Source of the DNA: Cryptomeria japonica
Taxonomy: Eukaryota; Streptophyta; Pinopsida; Cupressales; Cupressaceae
Assembly (NCBI RefSeq): GCF_030272615.1
Contig: NC_081407.1
Location: forward strand, 441,775,213 to 441,839,212
DNA: 64,000 bases
Direction: 5' to 3'
The notes beneath the pieces are model-generated. The model did not search any database. It saw nothing but the letters and a program-made list of their open reading frames with translations, and was not told the DNA's origin. The translations under genes were made by a program, and so were the position numbers. Shown here piece by piece: positions 34,724-46,669 of this stretch (position 1 is its first letter; each line of letters begins with the position of its first letter).

Positions 34724-35089
34724 ACAATTGATGTTTGTCATCAACCAACAGAATTAACAAAGAAATCTTTTACTTGCTTTGATGAGGAGAGCTACTTCTT
34801 AGGGGAAGTAGTTGGTATACTGAATTGGTTGGTATTTTGTATTTGAACCTAGCTTTTTGGCTTTGGCATTTGATGTCAAAGGGGGAGAGATTGATATGGA
34901 AAAACATATGGAAAATACATGTTACTCTTAGGGGAGGAGATTGTTACTTTGGAGAGATTGATTATGAATTTTGATTTCTGGTTATGATCTCTTTTGGGAG
35001 ATTATTGGTTTATTGGTATTTGGCATTTCTGTTTTGGCACTTTGATGGTTTTTCCATCTTGTGTTTCCATCAATTCCAAAGGGGGAGAT
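34724..35089 (+). other. Cop2 3' non-coding segment with polypurine tract
   Basis: A first tract, TCAAAGGGGGAGAGATT, lies near 34875, a weaker GGGGAGGAG near 34932, and the terminal CCAAAGGGGGAGATTG at 35077-35092 abuts the LTR. The upstream arm TTTCCATCAATTCCAA is the diverged form of the shared inverted repeat. Confidence 0.85.
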
Positions 35090-36149
35090 TGTTGGCATTT
35101 TGGTATGATTTTGTCATTGATGTCAACACCTATCAGCACTTATCAACTCTGGCACCTTGGAGGATCAGCAATGTTCACCGGCAAGCAAGTCACCTATGCA
35201 TAGTCACCAGTATCTAGTACATCGGCAGGATATATTGTTCACCAGCACTTGGAATGATATGGAAAACATCTGGTTATGTCTAAGACATCATTTGGACACT
35301 TTGTCTTGGAGATTTGTTCATTGGCATATTCGTATTTGCATATTTGTTGTTACCGGCAAATAGGTCCAAGTTATGCACCGGCAGGATTATCTATTCCAAA
35401 TCAGCATGACATGCTTTGGAGATGATTTTGTTGTTATTTTAAATGCATTAAGCCGACATGTGGAATCGAATATTGCATCGGTTATTGATTTACTTGTAAT
35501 TATTTTATTGTAATATCTTTTAGAGCTGACCTAGTAAAATTGATCTTAGGTTATGGTATATATGTAAGATCTTATTTGTAAGATCGATATGCGATAGGGA
35601 TAAGGATTTGTAAGAAGGTATATGCAAGAATAAGTAGAGCTATACATGTAGACATCATTTGAAGGTGAAGCAAGGTATTTGTAAAGATAATCAAAACTAC
35701 ACTGATACTGAATCCAGCATATGAAGATGTTATTTTGAGCAATACATTCTTATTGGATTTAACCATCCAATTGTAGTCAGTGTGACTCCTATTTTTGTTT
35801 GAGCAGTGAGCTCTAGGTGCTTGGCCTTTCTGCATGTGCAGACCCCATTTTTATACACATACTATCTGCAGTAGTATCATCTGATTGTGGGTAAAGTTTC
35901 CCACCATGGTTTTTCCCCTTACAGGTTTTCCACATACAAAGATTGGTGTTATGTGTTGTGGATGTTATTGTCTTTCTGTTTCATGCATTAATCTTTAACG
36001 ATATTGTAATTAACTGATAAACTTTCTATCGAAATAAAGTTTGGTTTACCAGTATATAGAATCAAGGTTGGTTAAGTTGTTTTGGTTTGAATTTATTTGA
36101 TAGTTGATTCACCCCCCCCCCCCCTCTCAGTTGTCTCCGGGACCTAACA
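35090..36149 (+). repeat. Cop2 3' LTR
   Basis: 1060 bp, TGTTGGCATTTTGG to GGGACCTAACA, pairing with 29501-30557; it contains the U5 C-run near 36112-36124. Confidence 0.96.
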
Positions 36150-36154
36150 ATACC
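36150..36154. repeat. Cop2 target-site duplication, right copy (ATACC)
   Basis: Exact match to 29496-29500; the gypsy gag resumes here. Confidence 0.95.
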
Positions 36155-36840
36155 AACATACCATGGTGTTCCACCTACTTATTCTCAAACCTTCACCTAC
36201 ATATAACAATGTTACTCCTCTATCCCAATCCAACATGTCCAATTTCAATCCATCCACTAAAGAAACCAACAATAATCTATCCCAAACTATTACATTCCTA
36301 CAACAACAATTGGCTTCCATTTCTCAATCTAAGTTTAATGTGTGGCCCACATTCGATGTAGCGAGCCCATTAGTCAATGATATTATTCATGCAGTTTCTC
36401 ATAAACATATGGAAGTCCCTCAATTGGAGTTGTATAATGGAAAAGGTGACCCCTTGACTCATGTGAAGACATTTCAAACTTTGTCTAGTGATTTTGCTTA
36501 TGACCAAAGACTTATGGCTAAATTGTTTACCCAAACCTTTAGAGATAAAGCTTTGCAATGGTATTGTTCTTTGTCTCCTTATTGTATTACATCATTTAAA
36601 AAATTGGCTAATGCTTTCATTCAGCAATTTGAAAATAATATTTGTCCTAAAATTACTTTGATTGATTTGATTCATTGTAAGCAAGGAGTTAAAGAAAAAG
36701 TGACTTATTTCATTGGTAGATATAAACATTTGCATTCTCGTATTGTTTATCAAGTGGTTGATTATGATGTTCAAAGAAATTTTTATTGCTAATTTACAAA
36801 AATACATTAGAGGTAAACTTCTATTTTTTGAGTTTACTTC
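36155..36840 (+). pseudogene. gag: Ty3/gypsy gag, capsid part
   Basis: The gag frame continues from 29500. A long open piece (36163-36792, about 209 codons) carries the Retrotrans_gag pattern: LELYNGKGDPLTHVKTF, then LMAKLFTQTFRDKALQWY, then SFKKLANAFIQQFENN. This region forms the particle shell. After about 36792 the frame breaks (IANLQKYIRG continues in another frame). Confidence 0.85.
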
Positions 36841-37297
36841 CTTTACATAATTGTGTGCAGTGCTTCATAATTATTAGCTTTAAGTGAGTCAATTTGAATC
36901 ATCTCCTTAAATGGCATCGGTTGATAAGAATGAAGGTACTCAACAATTGTTTGTGAAGTTTAAACTGAACAAAGGATACATCAAGATAAATGATAGCATC
37001 AACACTTAGGAGGTATCCACGACATCAGGTGTGGCTCCTTTGTCCATATACTTTAGAAAATAATTTACTCCTCTTTCTGAGTCTTTTCATAGCATAATGT
37101 CAAGGTTAATAAATAATAATGTGTTGAAACTTCCTCCCATCAAGTCAATTTATACTTCTAAACCTCTTTTTGGCTTACCACGATCCTAAAGCCTTTTGTC
37201 AATATCACCACCAACCTAGCCATGATACTGAGAATGATATATATTAAGGAGTAAGATTCAAGACTATATTAATAACAATACCATATCTATAGCTGGT
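36841..37297 (+). pseudogene. Gypsy gag-pol linker, badly decayed
   Basis: Short in-frame pieces are consistent with the Gag C-terminus and pre-protease linker of the same gypsy element (for example LPPIKSIYTSKPLFG). No zinc knuckle is recognisable. Several stops. Confidence 0.45.
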
Positions 37298-37860
37298 GTG
37301 AATTACAAGGGAAACAAGTTTGTATCTCCTCCTAATCAAAACCTCCAAATATTCACCTGTCCTTTGCCTTCCCACTCTACTAATGTTGTTGAGTCTGAGT
37401 CTCTTGCCTTTTCTCCCAATGACCTTGGTATGGAATCTAATAATGTTCTAAGTCTGGTGGATAAAACTATACCTCCTAAAGATCTATGCATTACTTTTGA
37501 TCCTAGTGAAACTATTATTACACTTGATGACTCATTGTATATCACTATGAAGATCAAGGACAAACTCTCACGAGGAGTGCTCATTGATCCAATGTGTATG
37601 GCACGAATGTGATTACTAAAGAATATCATTTTTATTTTACAATTGCATCAAGTTACATATGATAAATCCGATGTTATGGTCAAGGTGTATGGTGGTTTCT
37701 CTTGTCCTACTATTGGTTCTGATGAGAACATAAATTGTCCCATATTTAACCCATTAAAAACATCTATTTCTTCTTAGTGTATTGTTGTAAAAGTGGGTTT
37801 GAGTAATAATTGGAAGTTCTTTAGCTTGTTTAAGGTAGAATATAAAGTAGATATTTGATT
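37298..37860 (+). pseudogene. pro: Ty3/gypsy aspartic protease region, truncated by element A
   Basis: Open at 37298-37612 and then frame-shifted. DSLYITMKIKDKLSRGVLID followed by PMCMAR is the position of the gypsy protease active site, where a D-[ST]-G motif is expected; here D-P-M replaces it, so catalysis is lost. Downstream VTYDKSDVMVKVYGG and CPTIGS resemble the segment after the protease in plant gypsy elements. RT and integrase are not in the window, because element A begins at 37925. Confidence 0.6.
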
Positions 37861-37924
37861 TATTTTTAGTTAATAAATGTGATCTAAATTTATTCTAATA
37901 TGTCTTTATGAGTGTGCAAGATGT

Positions 37925-39516
37925 TGTTGGCATTATATTGTCATTGATGTCAACCAGTAAGTATGTCGACCGGTATGCAAGATGTCATTTGATGTCAACT
38001 GGTATGCAAGATGTTGTTACCGGCATTGGAGTTTGTTGGCATGTTGATATCAATTGGTATGGGATGTCAACCGGTAAGTATATCAACCGGTAAGCAAGAA
38101 AACCTAGTAAGTGTGATCCGGGATAGCATGTCCTAACCGGTAGAACAAAAAAGTGCATGATATGAAGGTTAATTGGTTAGTGTATACGAGTAGCATGTTT
38201 AGTCAGTGATTGAGTTTAAACCAATATAATCAAGTGAGTTGTATGCTGACAAAGATGTCACGTGGACTCCAGCTGACAAACATGTAGTGGTAGGTGAATG
38301 GTGCATCGATGAGGTAGTTGCCAAATAGGTTGGTAATAAATGTCGACTACAAAAATAATAGATCAGTTGTAGAGGATTGTGGCTCAAATCAGATTGAAGG
38401 GCAGAGATTTTATTCTTTGATATTATGATTGAAGAAGGACATCTGATTGTCTTGTTTCTCTAGAGATGGAAACAACTAGATCATTTATTGTGATCAACAA
38501 AATCAAGACCGATGAACAGGGTCCAGTTTACTAAATATAGTAAATATTTATAGGGAGAATAAAAAAGGATACATCTTTTTGATGAACTGTTGCAGGTTGT
38601 CGATTCAAGAAGATGAGATATGATTTGATACAGATCGAGGTCGGTGAAGAAAACCCTAAGTGCATGAAGTTTGAGTTTTTTGTTTTGGCGGGAAAGCATG
38701 TATATAAATATGTAGATCAAAGACTTAAGAAATTAGATATTATGTCAAATGAGTTATGAGAAAGTGTGATTTTTCCAAGTGAGAGCTGATCAGTCTAAGT
38801 ATTTATAGAAAAATATTGAAGTGACTAAGTGTTAGTCTAAGAATCGGTAAGGAAGGTTTAACCGGCAAGGTTTAAGGTAACCGATAGACTGTTACAGAGT
38901 GTAATAGTTCATCTAATCGGTAGCGTCTGAATTGATAAGTTAGCAATAGAGAGTGAAGGAGAGAAGACAAAGTGTGAGAGGAGATCCAGAAAGACAGAAA
39001 CTAAGTTGTAGAGGATCCTGATATAAAAAATAGAGGATCGATAGAGTAGAAGCAGTGTGACAGAAAAGAGTTTAACTAGTAGAGAGAATTGTTTGCAAAG
39101 GTTACAAAACTCATTTGTAACAGGTGTTTATCATTGTATTGATTTTATATCTCATTGTATTTCCTTGAATTGGTGCTCAGAATAGAATAGGGGTTGGTGC
39201 TCCTTGATTTGGTGCTCAGAATATATTAGGGGTTGGTGCTTCTTTGGGTAGGTGCTCCTTAGGTTGGTGCCCTAAACATTATAAAACTATTATTTCATTG
39301 TGAGGTTGGATTGAAGCAGGAAATCTCCAATAGAATTTCTCATCGAGGTTTTTCTCATATTGGGTTTTCCTTGTATATCTGGTGTTATGTGATGTGCTCT
39401 TGTGTGTAGTTGCTTGTTAGTGTTTTCATTATCCTATCGGTTGCACACATTGTTTGAAATTGTTTATAATCATTGATTCACCCCCCCCCCCTCTCAGTGA
39501 TATCTTATGTTCTACA
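37925..39516 (+). repeat. Element A 5' LTR
   Basis: 1592 bp, TGTTGGCATTATATTG to TTATGTTCTACA. TTGTCATTGATGTCAACC starts 15 bp in. It is rich in ACCGGT-type motifs and has repeated short units near its start (ATGTCAACCGGTA-like). The U5 C-run is at about 39480-39490. The right partner is truncated at 59668-59752. Confidence 0.93.
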
Positions 39517-39518
39517 AT

Positions 39519-39531
39519 TGGTATTAGAGCC
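39519..39531 (+). other. Element A primer-binding site
   Basis: TGGTATTAGAGCC, one change from the canonical initiator tRNA-Met site. Confidence 0.92.
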
Positions 39532-39591
39532 TTAGGTTCCCAGATGTTCAAATCTTTTTCTAGCTTGGGTAGATTCTAGTTTAAGAACACA

Positions 39592-41800
39592 ATGGAAAGG
39601 AATGAAACCTCATCCACCAAAGCTCCCATGTTTGATGGTACCAACTATGCCTTCTAGATCTGAACAATGGAAACCTATCTGTCCTCCCTAGGTTTTGATG
39701 TTTGGATGTCTATGAAGAATGGGTTTATGGTCCCTAATGCTCCTCATACATATTTGGATGCTAAGAAGGTATGAAAATAATGCCAAGGCCAAGCATGTTA
39801 TTCTTAGAGGTTTGTCTAATAATGAGTGTGTTAATGTTATGCACTGCTCATCTGTCAAGGAAACTTGGGATAAGTTGAAGAGATTGTTTGAAGGAGATGT
39901 CAAGGTCAAGGAGGCTAAACTACAAACACTAAGAGGTAATCTTAAAGGCTTGAAGATGAAAGATGAAGAGAATATTATTGATTATCTTCAAAGAATTGAT
40001 GAAACGGTAAACAATATTAGAGGAATTGGAGAGGATATAGCTGATGAATTCATTGTAAAAAAGGTACTTAGATCTCTCACATCTAAGTATGACATAAAGG
40101 TCTCTGCAATAGAAGAAGCCAAGGATCTGAAAACCTTTTCAATGGATGAGTTATTTGGGTCCCTAACCACTTATGAGATGAGAACAACTGGTGAAGGAAC
40201 TTTAAAGAAAGAGGCTGCTTTCAACTCCATCAAAAAGGGTAAGGAAGAAATTACTCATGGAAAATCTAGTGAAGACTTGGATACTATGGTAGAAAACTTT
40301 GTAAGGAAGCTGAAAAGAGGATTTGATAAGTACAAAGGAAAATTACCTCTCAAATCTTTTAACTGTGGTAAAATTAGACACTTTTCTTCAAAATGTCCTT
40401 ATGGTGAGAATAATGGAGAGGAGCTACAAAGCACTAGCAGGCCTTCAGGTATGGATAAAAAGAAGAAAGCCTACCAACAAGAAAGAAAAAGCTACTAGAA
40501 GAAGAAAAATCTATATGCTTTTGAAGATGATGTCAAGGATGAAGAAAGTGCCTTAGAAAATGATTGTTGTGAGGATGAAAGAGAAACTAATCTCTTTATG
40601 GCACTAGATGAACCAGTTGATGAATTTAATGAAGATGAAGACATTGAAGCTGAAGTGGAATTGGAAGGTGAGCTCATAAGTGCTCTTGAGGAGTTGAGTA
40701 AAATGAGAAGACAACGGAAGAAGGTTAAGTATGCTGCCGCAAAAGCACAAGATCATTTAGAGCAATCTCTGGAGGAGACCAAGAAAACCATTTCTGATCT
40801 GAAACTCCAGTTGGAAGAAGCTAAGAGGATATATGAAGTTACATCCTCTAATTTGATAAAGAAGGAGAAGGAGCATCAGAATCTGGAAGAAGAAATTGTA
40901 AGTATTAGAAAGGAGCTTAAAAAGAGCAGGAATGAATTGAAGATGAGAAGCAAAAATGAGAGCAACATTGAAGCCTTGGACAAGATGTTGAGTAATCAAA
41001 AGCACTCAAAAGATACCAGAGGTATAGGTTTTGAAGAAGGACAAAGTTCCAATAGTAAAGACACATCAGGAAAGGAGATATAGTTTACTTCTTCAAGTGA
41101 AAGTAAAGAAAAAAAAACCTTTACTGTCAACAAAGCTACCAAGAAAAAGACCTATGTTGAAGCCACAAGAAAACAGCTTGTGAACCGGAATGCTCAAACC
41201 TTGAACCAAAAGGCTCACTCACTATACCAGATTGAAGATCCTAAAGGAAAGCCTAAGGTTGATAATGAAGGGTTCACTAGAGTCAATGATGTGAGAAGAA
41301 GACACTGTGAGACAGAGGTTAGCTAGTCTAAAAAAGACAAGATTGGTATGTACCCAAATTTCATGGTTACTGTTATCGGTGTAATAAGTTTGGTCATAGA
41401 ATTGTTGATTGTTGTTTGATGTGTAAGCCCCCTAATAGTTTTGAAAGTAGAAATTCATTTGTTGCACTCTAGGAGATGAATGTTACTTATTATCAATGTA
41501 ATGGTTTTGGTCATAGGAGTTATGAATGTAGGAGAAGCTTGTCAGTGTCCTACAATAAATTCTCAAGTTCCTCTTTCAATGTCAATGTGAAATGCTATCA
41601 TTGTCAAAATTTTGGCCACATTGCAAAGCATTGCAAGCTCAAGACATCTAAGAAAAATAAGTTAGTACCAGATCAAAGACTGGAAGCAAAATCGGAGCAG
41701 AAAATTGTAGCAGACAAGATGAAGGAAGCCAACTCGATTTGGGTTGAAAAGGATAAGAATAAGGTTGAGTCAAGTCTGATTGTCCAAACTGACCTCCATG
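39592..41800 (+). pseudogene. gag: Element A gag with coiled coil and several zinc knuckles
   Basis: ATG 39592 (MERNETSSTKAPMFDGTNYA) opens a UBN2-type copia Gag; two stops and a 1 bp shift near 39769 precede the long piece 39719-40498. The first knuckle is degenerate (SFNCGKIRHFSSKC, first Cys lost). An acidic stretch and a coiled coil follow (about 40660-40990, LEQSLEETKKTISDLKLQLE) with the short box DTRGIGFEEGQSS. Then come CYRCNKFGHRIVDC (41371-41412, perfect), a degenerate YYQCNGFGHRSYEC and CYHCQNFGHIAKHC (41593-41634, perfect). The end WVEKDKNK leads into protease. The second half resembles ORF1 of D and H1. Confidence 0.88.
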
Positions 41801-42878
41801 TAAAAAGAAGAAATTTATGGGTAGTTGAGAGTGGTTGTTCCAATCACATGACTGGAGACAAAAAGAAGTTCATCAAGTTTGATGATTGTAATGGAGGTTT
41901 GGTGAGGTTTAGAGATAACTCTTCCATCAAGATAAAAGGCAAAGGTACTCTAAACATAGATGGAAAGTTAAAAGCACGTGATGTATACTATGTGGAAGGA
42001 CTGAAACATAATTTTCTAAGTGTGAGTTAGATGTGTGACAAAGAATACAAATTCACATTTAACTCTACTGGTTGTCAGATAAGGAAGGAAAGTACCAGAT
42101 AAATGGAAATGTGTACAATTTGAAGGAATGCTTTGAGTCCCAATGCATGATGGGACAAGTAGATGAGAGTTGGTTGTGGCATAGAATATTAGGCCATGTA
42201 AACTTTGATAATCTAGTTCAGGTGAGAAAGAAAGGCTATATGAGACATATACCACTGATCATCAAACTGGCAAGCACCTTTTGTGATGAATGTCTAAGAG
42301 GTAAGAAGACTAAGGTAACCTTTCAGACCAAATAACATAATACCTCAAGGCCCTTAGAACTTGTGCATACTGATCTATGTGGTCCAACCAGAACAAGAGC
42401 TTTAACCGGTGAGAGATACTTCATGTTGTTTATTGATGATTTTTCAAGAATGACATGGGTCACTTTTCTACATGACAAATCACAAGCATATGAGAGGTTC
42501 AAAATCTTTAGGAAGATGGTTGAGATGGAAAGTGGATGCAAGTTGAAGTGTCTGAGGTCTGACCGGGGTAGTGAGTTCACATCAAATGAGTTTGTAGACT
42601 ACTATGAGAGACATGGAATCAGAAGACAGTATTCAGCCCCAAGAACACCACAACAAAATGGTGTTGTAGAAAGAAAAAACTAGACTGTCAAGGAGATGGA
42701 GAGAACTATGTTTAATAAAGAAAACATACTAGATATGTACTAGAAGGAAGTAGGTCATACTATTGTCTACACACTAAATCAGGTTCAGCTGAGAACAAAT
42801 AACAAAATGACACCTTATGAACTATGGTATGACCGGAAGCCATCAATTAAATATTTCAAATTTTTTGGATGTAAATCC
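41801..42878 (+). pseudogene. pol: Element A protease and integrase (left part)
   Basis: The protease site reads VVESGCSNHMTG: the catalytic Asp of D-S-G is Glu, so activity is doubtful. The pre-integrase HHCC finger is intact (WHRILGH, CDECLRG). The integrase core shows HTDLCGP, then SDRGSEF, then PQQNGVVE, so D-D-E is complete, followed by TAG at 42681-42683. Frame breaks occur near 42030 and 42335. Element B interrupts the codons after FKFFGCK at 42878; the C-terminal integrase domain resumes at 57318. Confidence 0.88.
42874..42878. repeat. Element B target-site duplication, left copy (AATCC)
   Basis: AATCC here against AATGC at 57318-57322, one change. Joining the flanks restores continuous integrase homology. 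Confidence 0.85.
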
Positions 42879-44102
42879 TATTGGCAATATGGATGAATTG
42901 ATTATGTGTTGCATTGATGTCAACACTAGCTGAAATGGTTGGTTACCAACAGACAGGTTTTGGTTACCGGTAGAAGATCTAGTGTTACCGACAGAAGAGA
43001 CTATCTGTTGGACACTTTCGGCATGTTTGGACCAATGAAGTATGTTTGATTTTATGTGTTACATGCTTCTGGAGCATGTTTTGGTCAGTTGGTATTGACT
43101 TGGTAATCAGATTCTATCACACACTCTTGTAAACCCTTACCGGCATGGGTTTAAGGTTTAACCAGTAGAGCTTTCACTGAGAAATCTTGGCAGGATGTAT
43201 AAGTGATGTTAGTGCGGCTTCTAAATGGATTTCAGGATGCTAAAGATGATCTTTGATCATGTCTCAATTGATTGAAGACATTTATTTGGTATGGTGGACC
43301 CAGATTAGGTCCGGTACCTATCTAGGTTATGGACCGGTATCATGTTAATGTGTTCTCTACATGTTACTGGGATGATTTATGGATTGGTTATTGTTGTTTT
43401 GGTCTCAAGCCGGCATGGCATATCATTGTAAAATAGATGTATGTAATGATCTTATTGTAATATCTTTTAGGTGGCTGACCTAATTGGTTTAGGCCTTAAG
43501 ATTAATATAAATTGATGTAAGATCTCATTGTAGATTATATGTTTGTGGTCGTGGAATGTAATATCATATGCGAAGGAGATTTGGTCGATCATAGGTGATT
43601 GAATTGAGATTAAGGAAGAGGTCAAAGGCCTCCGGTATTGAGCTTAACTGGGACTATAATCAAGCATGGTAGATGTTATCTCTGGCAGTTCATTATTCTG
43701 GATCATTGTCCATTTATCTTGAGGTGTTTATAACCTCTCTATAGCCAATGAAACTCTTTTGTAATGAGCAGTATGCTCTAGGTAGTGTGTCTTCCTGCAC
43801 GTGCAGGCCCCTCATTGTATCACATACTTTCTATAGAAGTGTCATCTGATTGTGGGTAGGCTTCCCACCATAGTTTTTCCCATTTCAGGTTTTCCACGTA
43901 CAAATCATGGTGTTATGTGGTATGGTTGCATTGTGTTGATTATCTAATTTATCATTAAGTTGTATTGTTTACCGGTATCTATTTATTCTAGTACTTAATG
44001 TTTATGTGATCTAGATAAAGGTTATTAAGTGGTTTAATTGATATAATATGTTAACAATTGATTCACCCTCCCCCTCTCAGTTGTTCACTAGTTATTCTAA
44101 CA
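42879..44102 (+). repeat. Element B 5' LTR
   Basis: 1224 bp, ending TTATTCTAACA. The first bases are TATTGGCAATATGG; the second base of the consensus TG is A. Compared with the 3' LTR it lacks a short TTTTTTGTCATTGA segment near the start. A TATA-like TAATATAAAT lies at 43503-43512. Confidence 0.94.
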
Positions 44103-44104
44103 AC

Positions 44105-44116
44105 TAGTATCAGAGC
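44105..44116 (+). other. Element B primer-binding site
   Basis: TAGTATCAGAGC, one base from TGGTATCAGAGC. Confidence 0.88.
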
Positions 44117-44160
44117 TTTGGTCCTCTTTTGCAGAAGCTTAACTGCTTGAGGTAGATCCT

Positions 44161-45158
44161 ATGGCGGCTAACACTTCAAAACCACCAAAAACTATTTTCA
44201 GAAGAGAAATCCCTAAGCTTAATGGAACAAATTATGGGATATGGAAAATTTGAATGGACTCATCTTAGATGTCTTGGCAAGGATATTTGGGAGATCACTG
44301 AGAAAGGATACACACCTTATGATCCAACATCTAGCAATCCTTCTCCTGCAGACCTGGATAAGAATATTGAAAAACATTGTAGAGCTAGAGAAGCCCTCTT
44401 GTGTGCACTTACTGATCAACAAATCATGGGATTGACTGATAAATCATCGGCAAAGGTTATGTGGGATAAATTACAAAATCTAAATGAAGGTGATCCTACT
44501 GTCAAAATTTCTAAACTTGATGGTTACCAGGTAAGGTATTAAAACTTGAAGATGGAAGATAATAAAAGAATTGTTGTGTTTATGGAAAGAGTAAATGAGA
44601 TTGTTATGGGAATTCAATGTTGTGGAGGATATCTTAGTGAAGATGAAATAGTTTACAAAGTCTTGAGAGCACTTCCATGGGCTTACAAGATGAAGGCAAC
44701 TGCAATTAATGAGTTGAGAACAATGGCAAACACTTTAGTTAACAGAGACATTCTGATTGGGAAATTATCTGCTTTTGAGCTTGAAGAATTTGGACCTTCT
44801 GGAGCTGCAAAGTCTGAACCTACTTTTCATGCATCATCAACATCTACCAGCAAAAGTAATTGGAAATCCCTGTATGCAAGAGAATTGGAAGATATGAGGA
44901 AAGAAGATGAAGAATTTGAGCTACTTGAAGCCTTATTTTCTAGAAAAGTACCTAAAGGACCGGCAAGAAGTAAGTATGAAGGAAAAACACCTTTTAAATG
45001 TTTTTCATGTAATAAGATTGGTCATTTTGCATCTAGATGTCTTGAAAGGAATGCAAGATTTGAGGAGAGAGTTAAGAAAATGTTTAATCCTAATCAAAAC
45101 AAATATAGTTTTAAGAAAAGTAAACAATGCTACGTAGCGGATGAGGAAGGAGTAAGTG
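44161..45158 (+). pseudogene. gag: Element B gag
   Basis: ATG 44161 (MAANTSKPPKTIFRREIPKL) starts a UBN2-type copia Gag. A TGA in an expected Arg codon and a 1 bp deletion near 44260 break the start, and a TAA is at 44540-44542. The body 44546-45158 is open and resembles Cop1/Cop2 Gag (MERVNEIVMGIQCCGG). The knuckle CFSCNKIGHFASRC (about 44999-45040) is perfect. The frame is cut by element C after DEEGVS and resumes at 52550. Confidence 0.92.
45154..45158. repeat. Element C target-site duplication, left copy (AAGTG)
   Basis: Exact match to 52545-52549. Confidence 0.95.
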
Positions 45159-46655
45159 TGATAACTCAATGATGAACGAATAGTACCAAACCGGTACTAA
45201 GAGGGGGGGTGAATTAGTACAGGATACAACACAATCCTAAACCAGTTTGTCAGCAGACTCTGTGCTCTGGCAGACAAACAGTAACATCGGTCTTAAATAG
45301 AGTACAACCGGCAAAACCCAGAATAACTGAGACAAGCATAAACCGGTTAGACACTTATCTATTCATACAAACTAATACTTCATTTCCATTTCACCCTAGT
45401 GCATGAATAGGTAATCTATAATCAAAAGATATATAAACATCTAGATCAACATGATTTACCTTCAGACACAAATCACTCAAACCATCACATGAATAACACC
45501 ACACATGACACACAGATTTTTCATGTGGAAACCCAGCTGGGAAAAACCATGGTGGGGATGAATACCCACAAGCTATTATTGACTCTTTAGAAGTCCACTC
45601 TGTTAGGAGCCTTGTCCGGTTAAAGACTGATACAATAGGTTTTGTTAGGAATCGATCCTGTTAGGGATCACCCAGTTAAGGGATGGCTAGAATACTCGGT
45701 TAAGGGTTAAACCCTATTAGAGGTTACCTTGTTAGAGGATTTCAAGAACTCAATGGTTTTGAGTCACCCTGTTAAAGGATTTACAGTAAGCTGGTTAAAG
45801 CTACCCTGTTAAGGGATTTCCCAACTGTTGAAGTGGTTGAAGATCAACAGGTATTGCAATGATCTGGTAACAGCACTCAATGCCAATGTAGATCTGCTTT
45901 AGCTCCTCTTCACCTTCTGCACTTACACTCTGTAGGTATCACTTCTCTCTTCTAGTCTAGCAAGAATCACGTATCTCTTCACTTGGATACACACACACAA
46001 CTTTTGCCAACAACCTCAGAAAGAAACACAACATCGACCTTATAGGAAATAGATAGGTCAGTAGCATAAACCCTAAACCCTAAACCTGTTAGGTTAAGCA
46101 ATTCAAATGGTTCAATCCTGACCATTGAGCACATTGCATTAAATATAATAGTCTTGAACCAATCTCAAGACATTCTCCATCATTCATTTTCCACCGCTTT
46201 CATGGCGGCTGATAACCCATCATGCATTTTCACCATTTACAGACTTCATACATTCCTTAGGTAGATAGGAACACTCTCCTTCATGCAATATCCTTCACGC
46301 GCACAAGGATGATGTGGCAACATGATCTGTTCTTCATTATACTACTAACTCATCATACAAAGTCACCGATTGAGTCACACAGGCTTGAGGTACTTTAATC
46401 GTAAACCCTGAAGTTGAGACTACCAACTGGTAGTCATACAAAGCTTCCATATGTCAGTTCCCATAACCACATGTCAGTTCACCTTAACCCAACACATCGC
46501 TTCACTTTGGCACATATACCGGTTCACAGTGTTATACCGGTTCTCACATATACCGATTATTGGTAACATATCGGTTCTCTCTTCTTCAGTATATTGACAT
46601 CAATGACAACATACAACGTCATCATGTCCTCATACCAGTTCACATAATGCCAACA
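45159..46655 (-). repeat. Element C 3' LTR
   Basis: 1497 bp, TGATAACTCAATG to AATGCCAACA on +. It carries an array of CCCTGTTAAGGG-like units at 45599-45822 and 2.5 telomere-like CCCTAAA units near 46072-46088. TTGTCATTGATGTCAA (minus strand) lies about 70 bp from the U3 edge. Confidence 0.95.
45599..45822 (-). repeat. CCCTGTTAAGGG-like array in the C 3' LTR
   Basis: About ten degenerate units with core CTGTTA(A/G)GGAT or GGTTAAGG(G/A), irregularly spaced by 15-35 bp. The copy in the other LTR is at 51502-51722, and a shorter related array is in the D LTR at 60478-60632. Confidence 0.7.
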
Positions 46656-46656
46656 A

Positions 46657-46669
46657 TCTCCCCCTTTGG
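46657..46669 (-). promoter_or_regulatory. Element C polypurine tract
   Basis: The minus strand reads CCAAAGGGGGAGA next to the 3' LTR, preceded by TTGCCATCAATG. Confidence 0.9.

Larger units (their letters stand above)
29501..36149 (+). mobile_element. Cop2: full-length Ty1/copia retrotransposon, plus strand
   Basis: 6649 bp with LTRs 29501-30557 and 35090-36149, primer site, gag-pol, polypurine tract and an exact ATACC duplication. Protein and LTR sequences show the same family as Cop1, in inverted orientation and about 22 kb away. It was inserted into the gypsy gag. Confidence 0.97.

Noticed and set aside
36163-36792. 209-codon ORF as a host gene
   Set aside because: It carries the Retrotrans_gag pattern and joins the upstream gag part at 29500 when Cop2 is removed, so it is gypsy gag.
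42879-42885. Taking 42881 (TTGGC) as the B LTR start
   Set aside because: Comparison with the 3' LTR (TGTTGGC) and the AATCC/AATGC flanks place the start at 42879, with a G to A change in the TG.
46068-46092. Telomere-like CCCTAAA repeats
   Set aside because: Only about 2.5 units, located inside the C LTR and partly kept in the other LTR; part of the LTR, not a telomere remnant.
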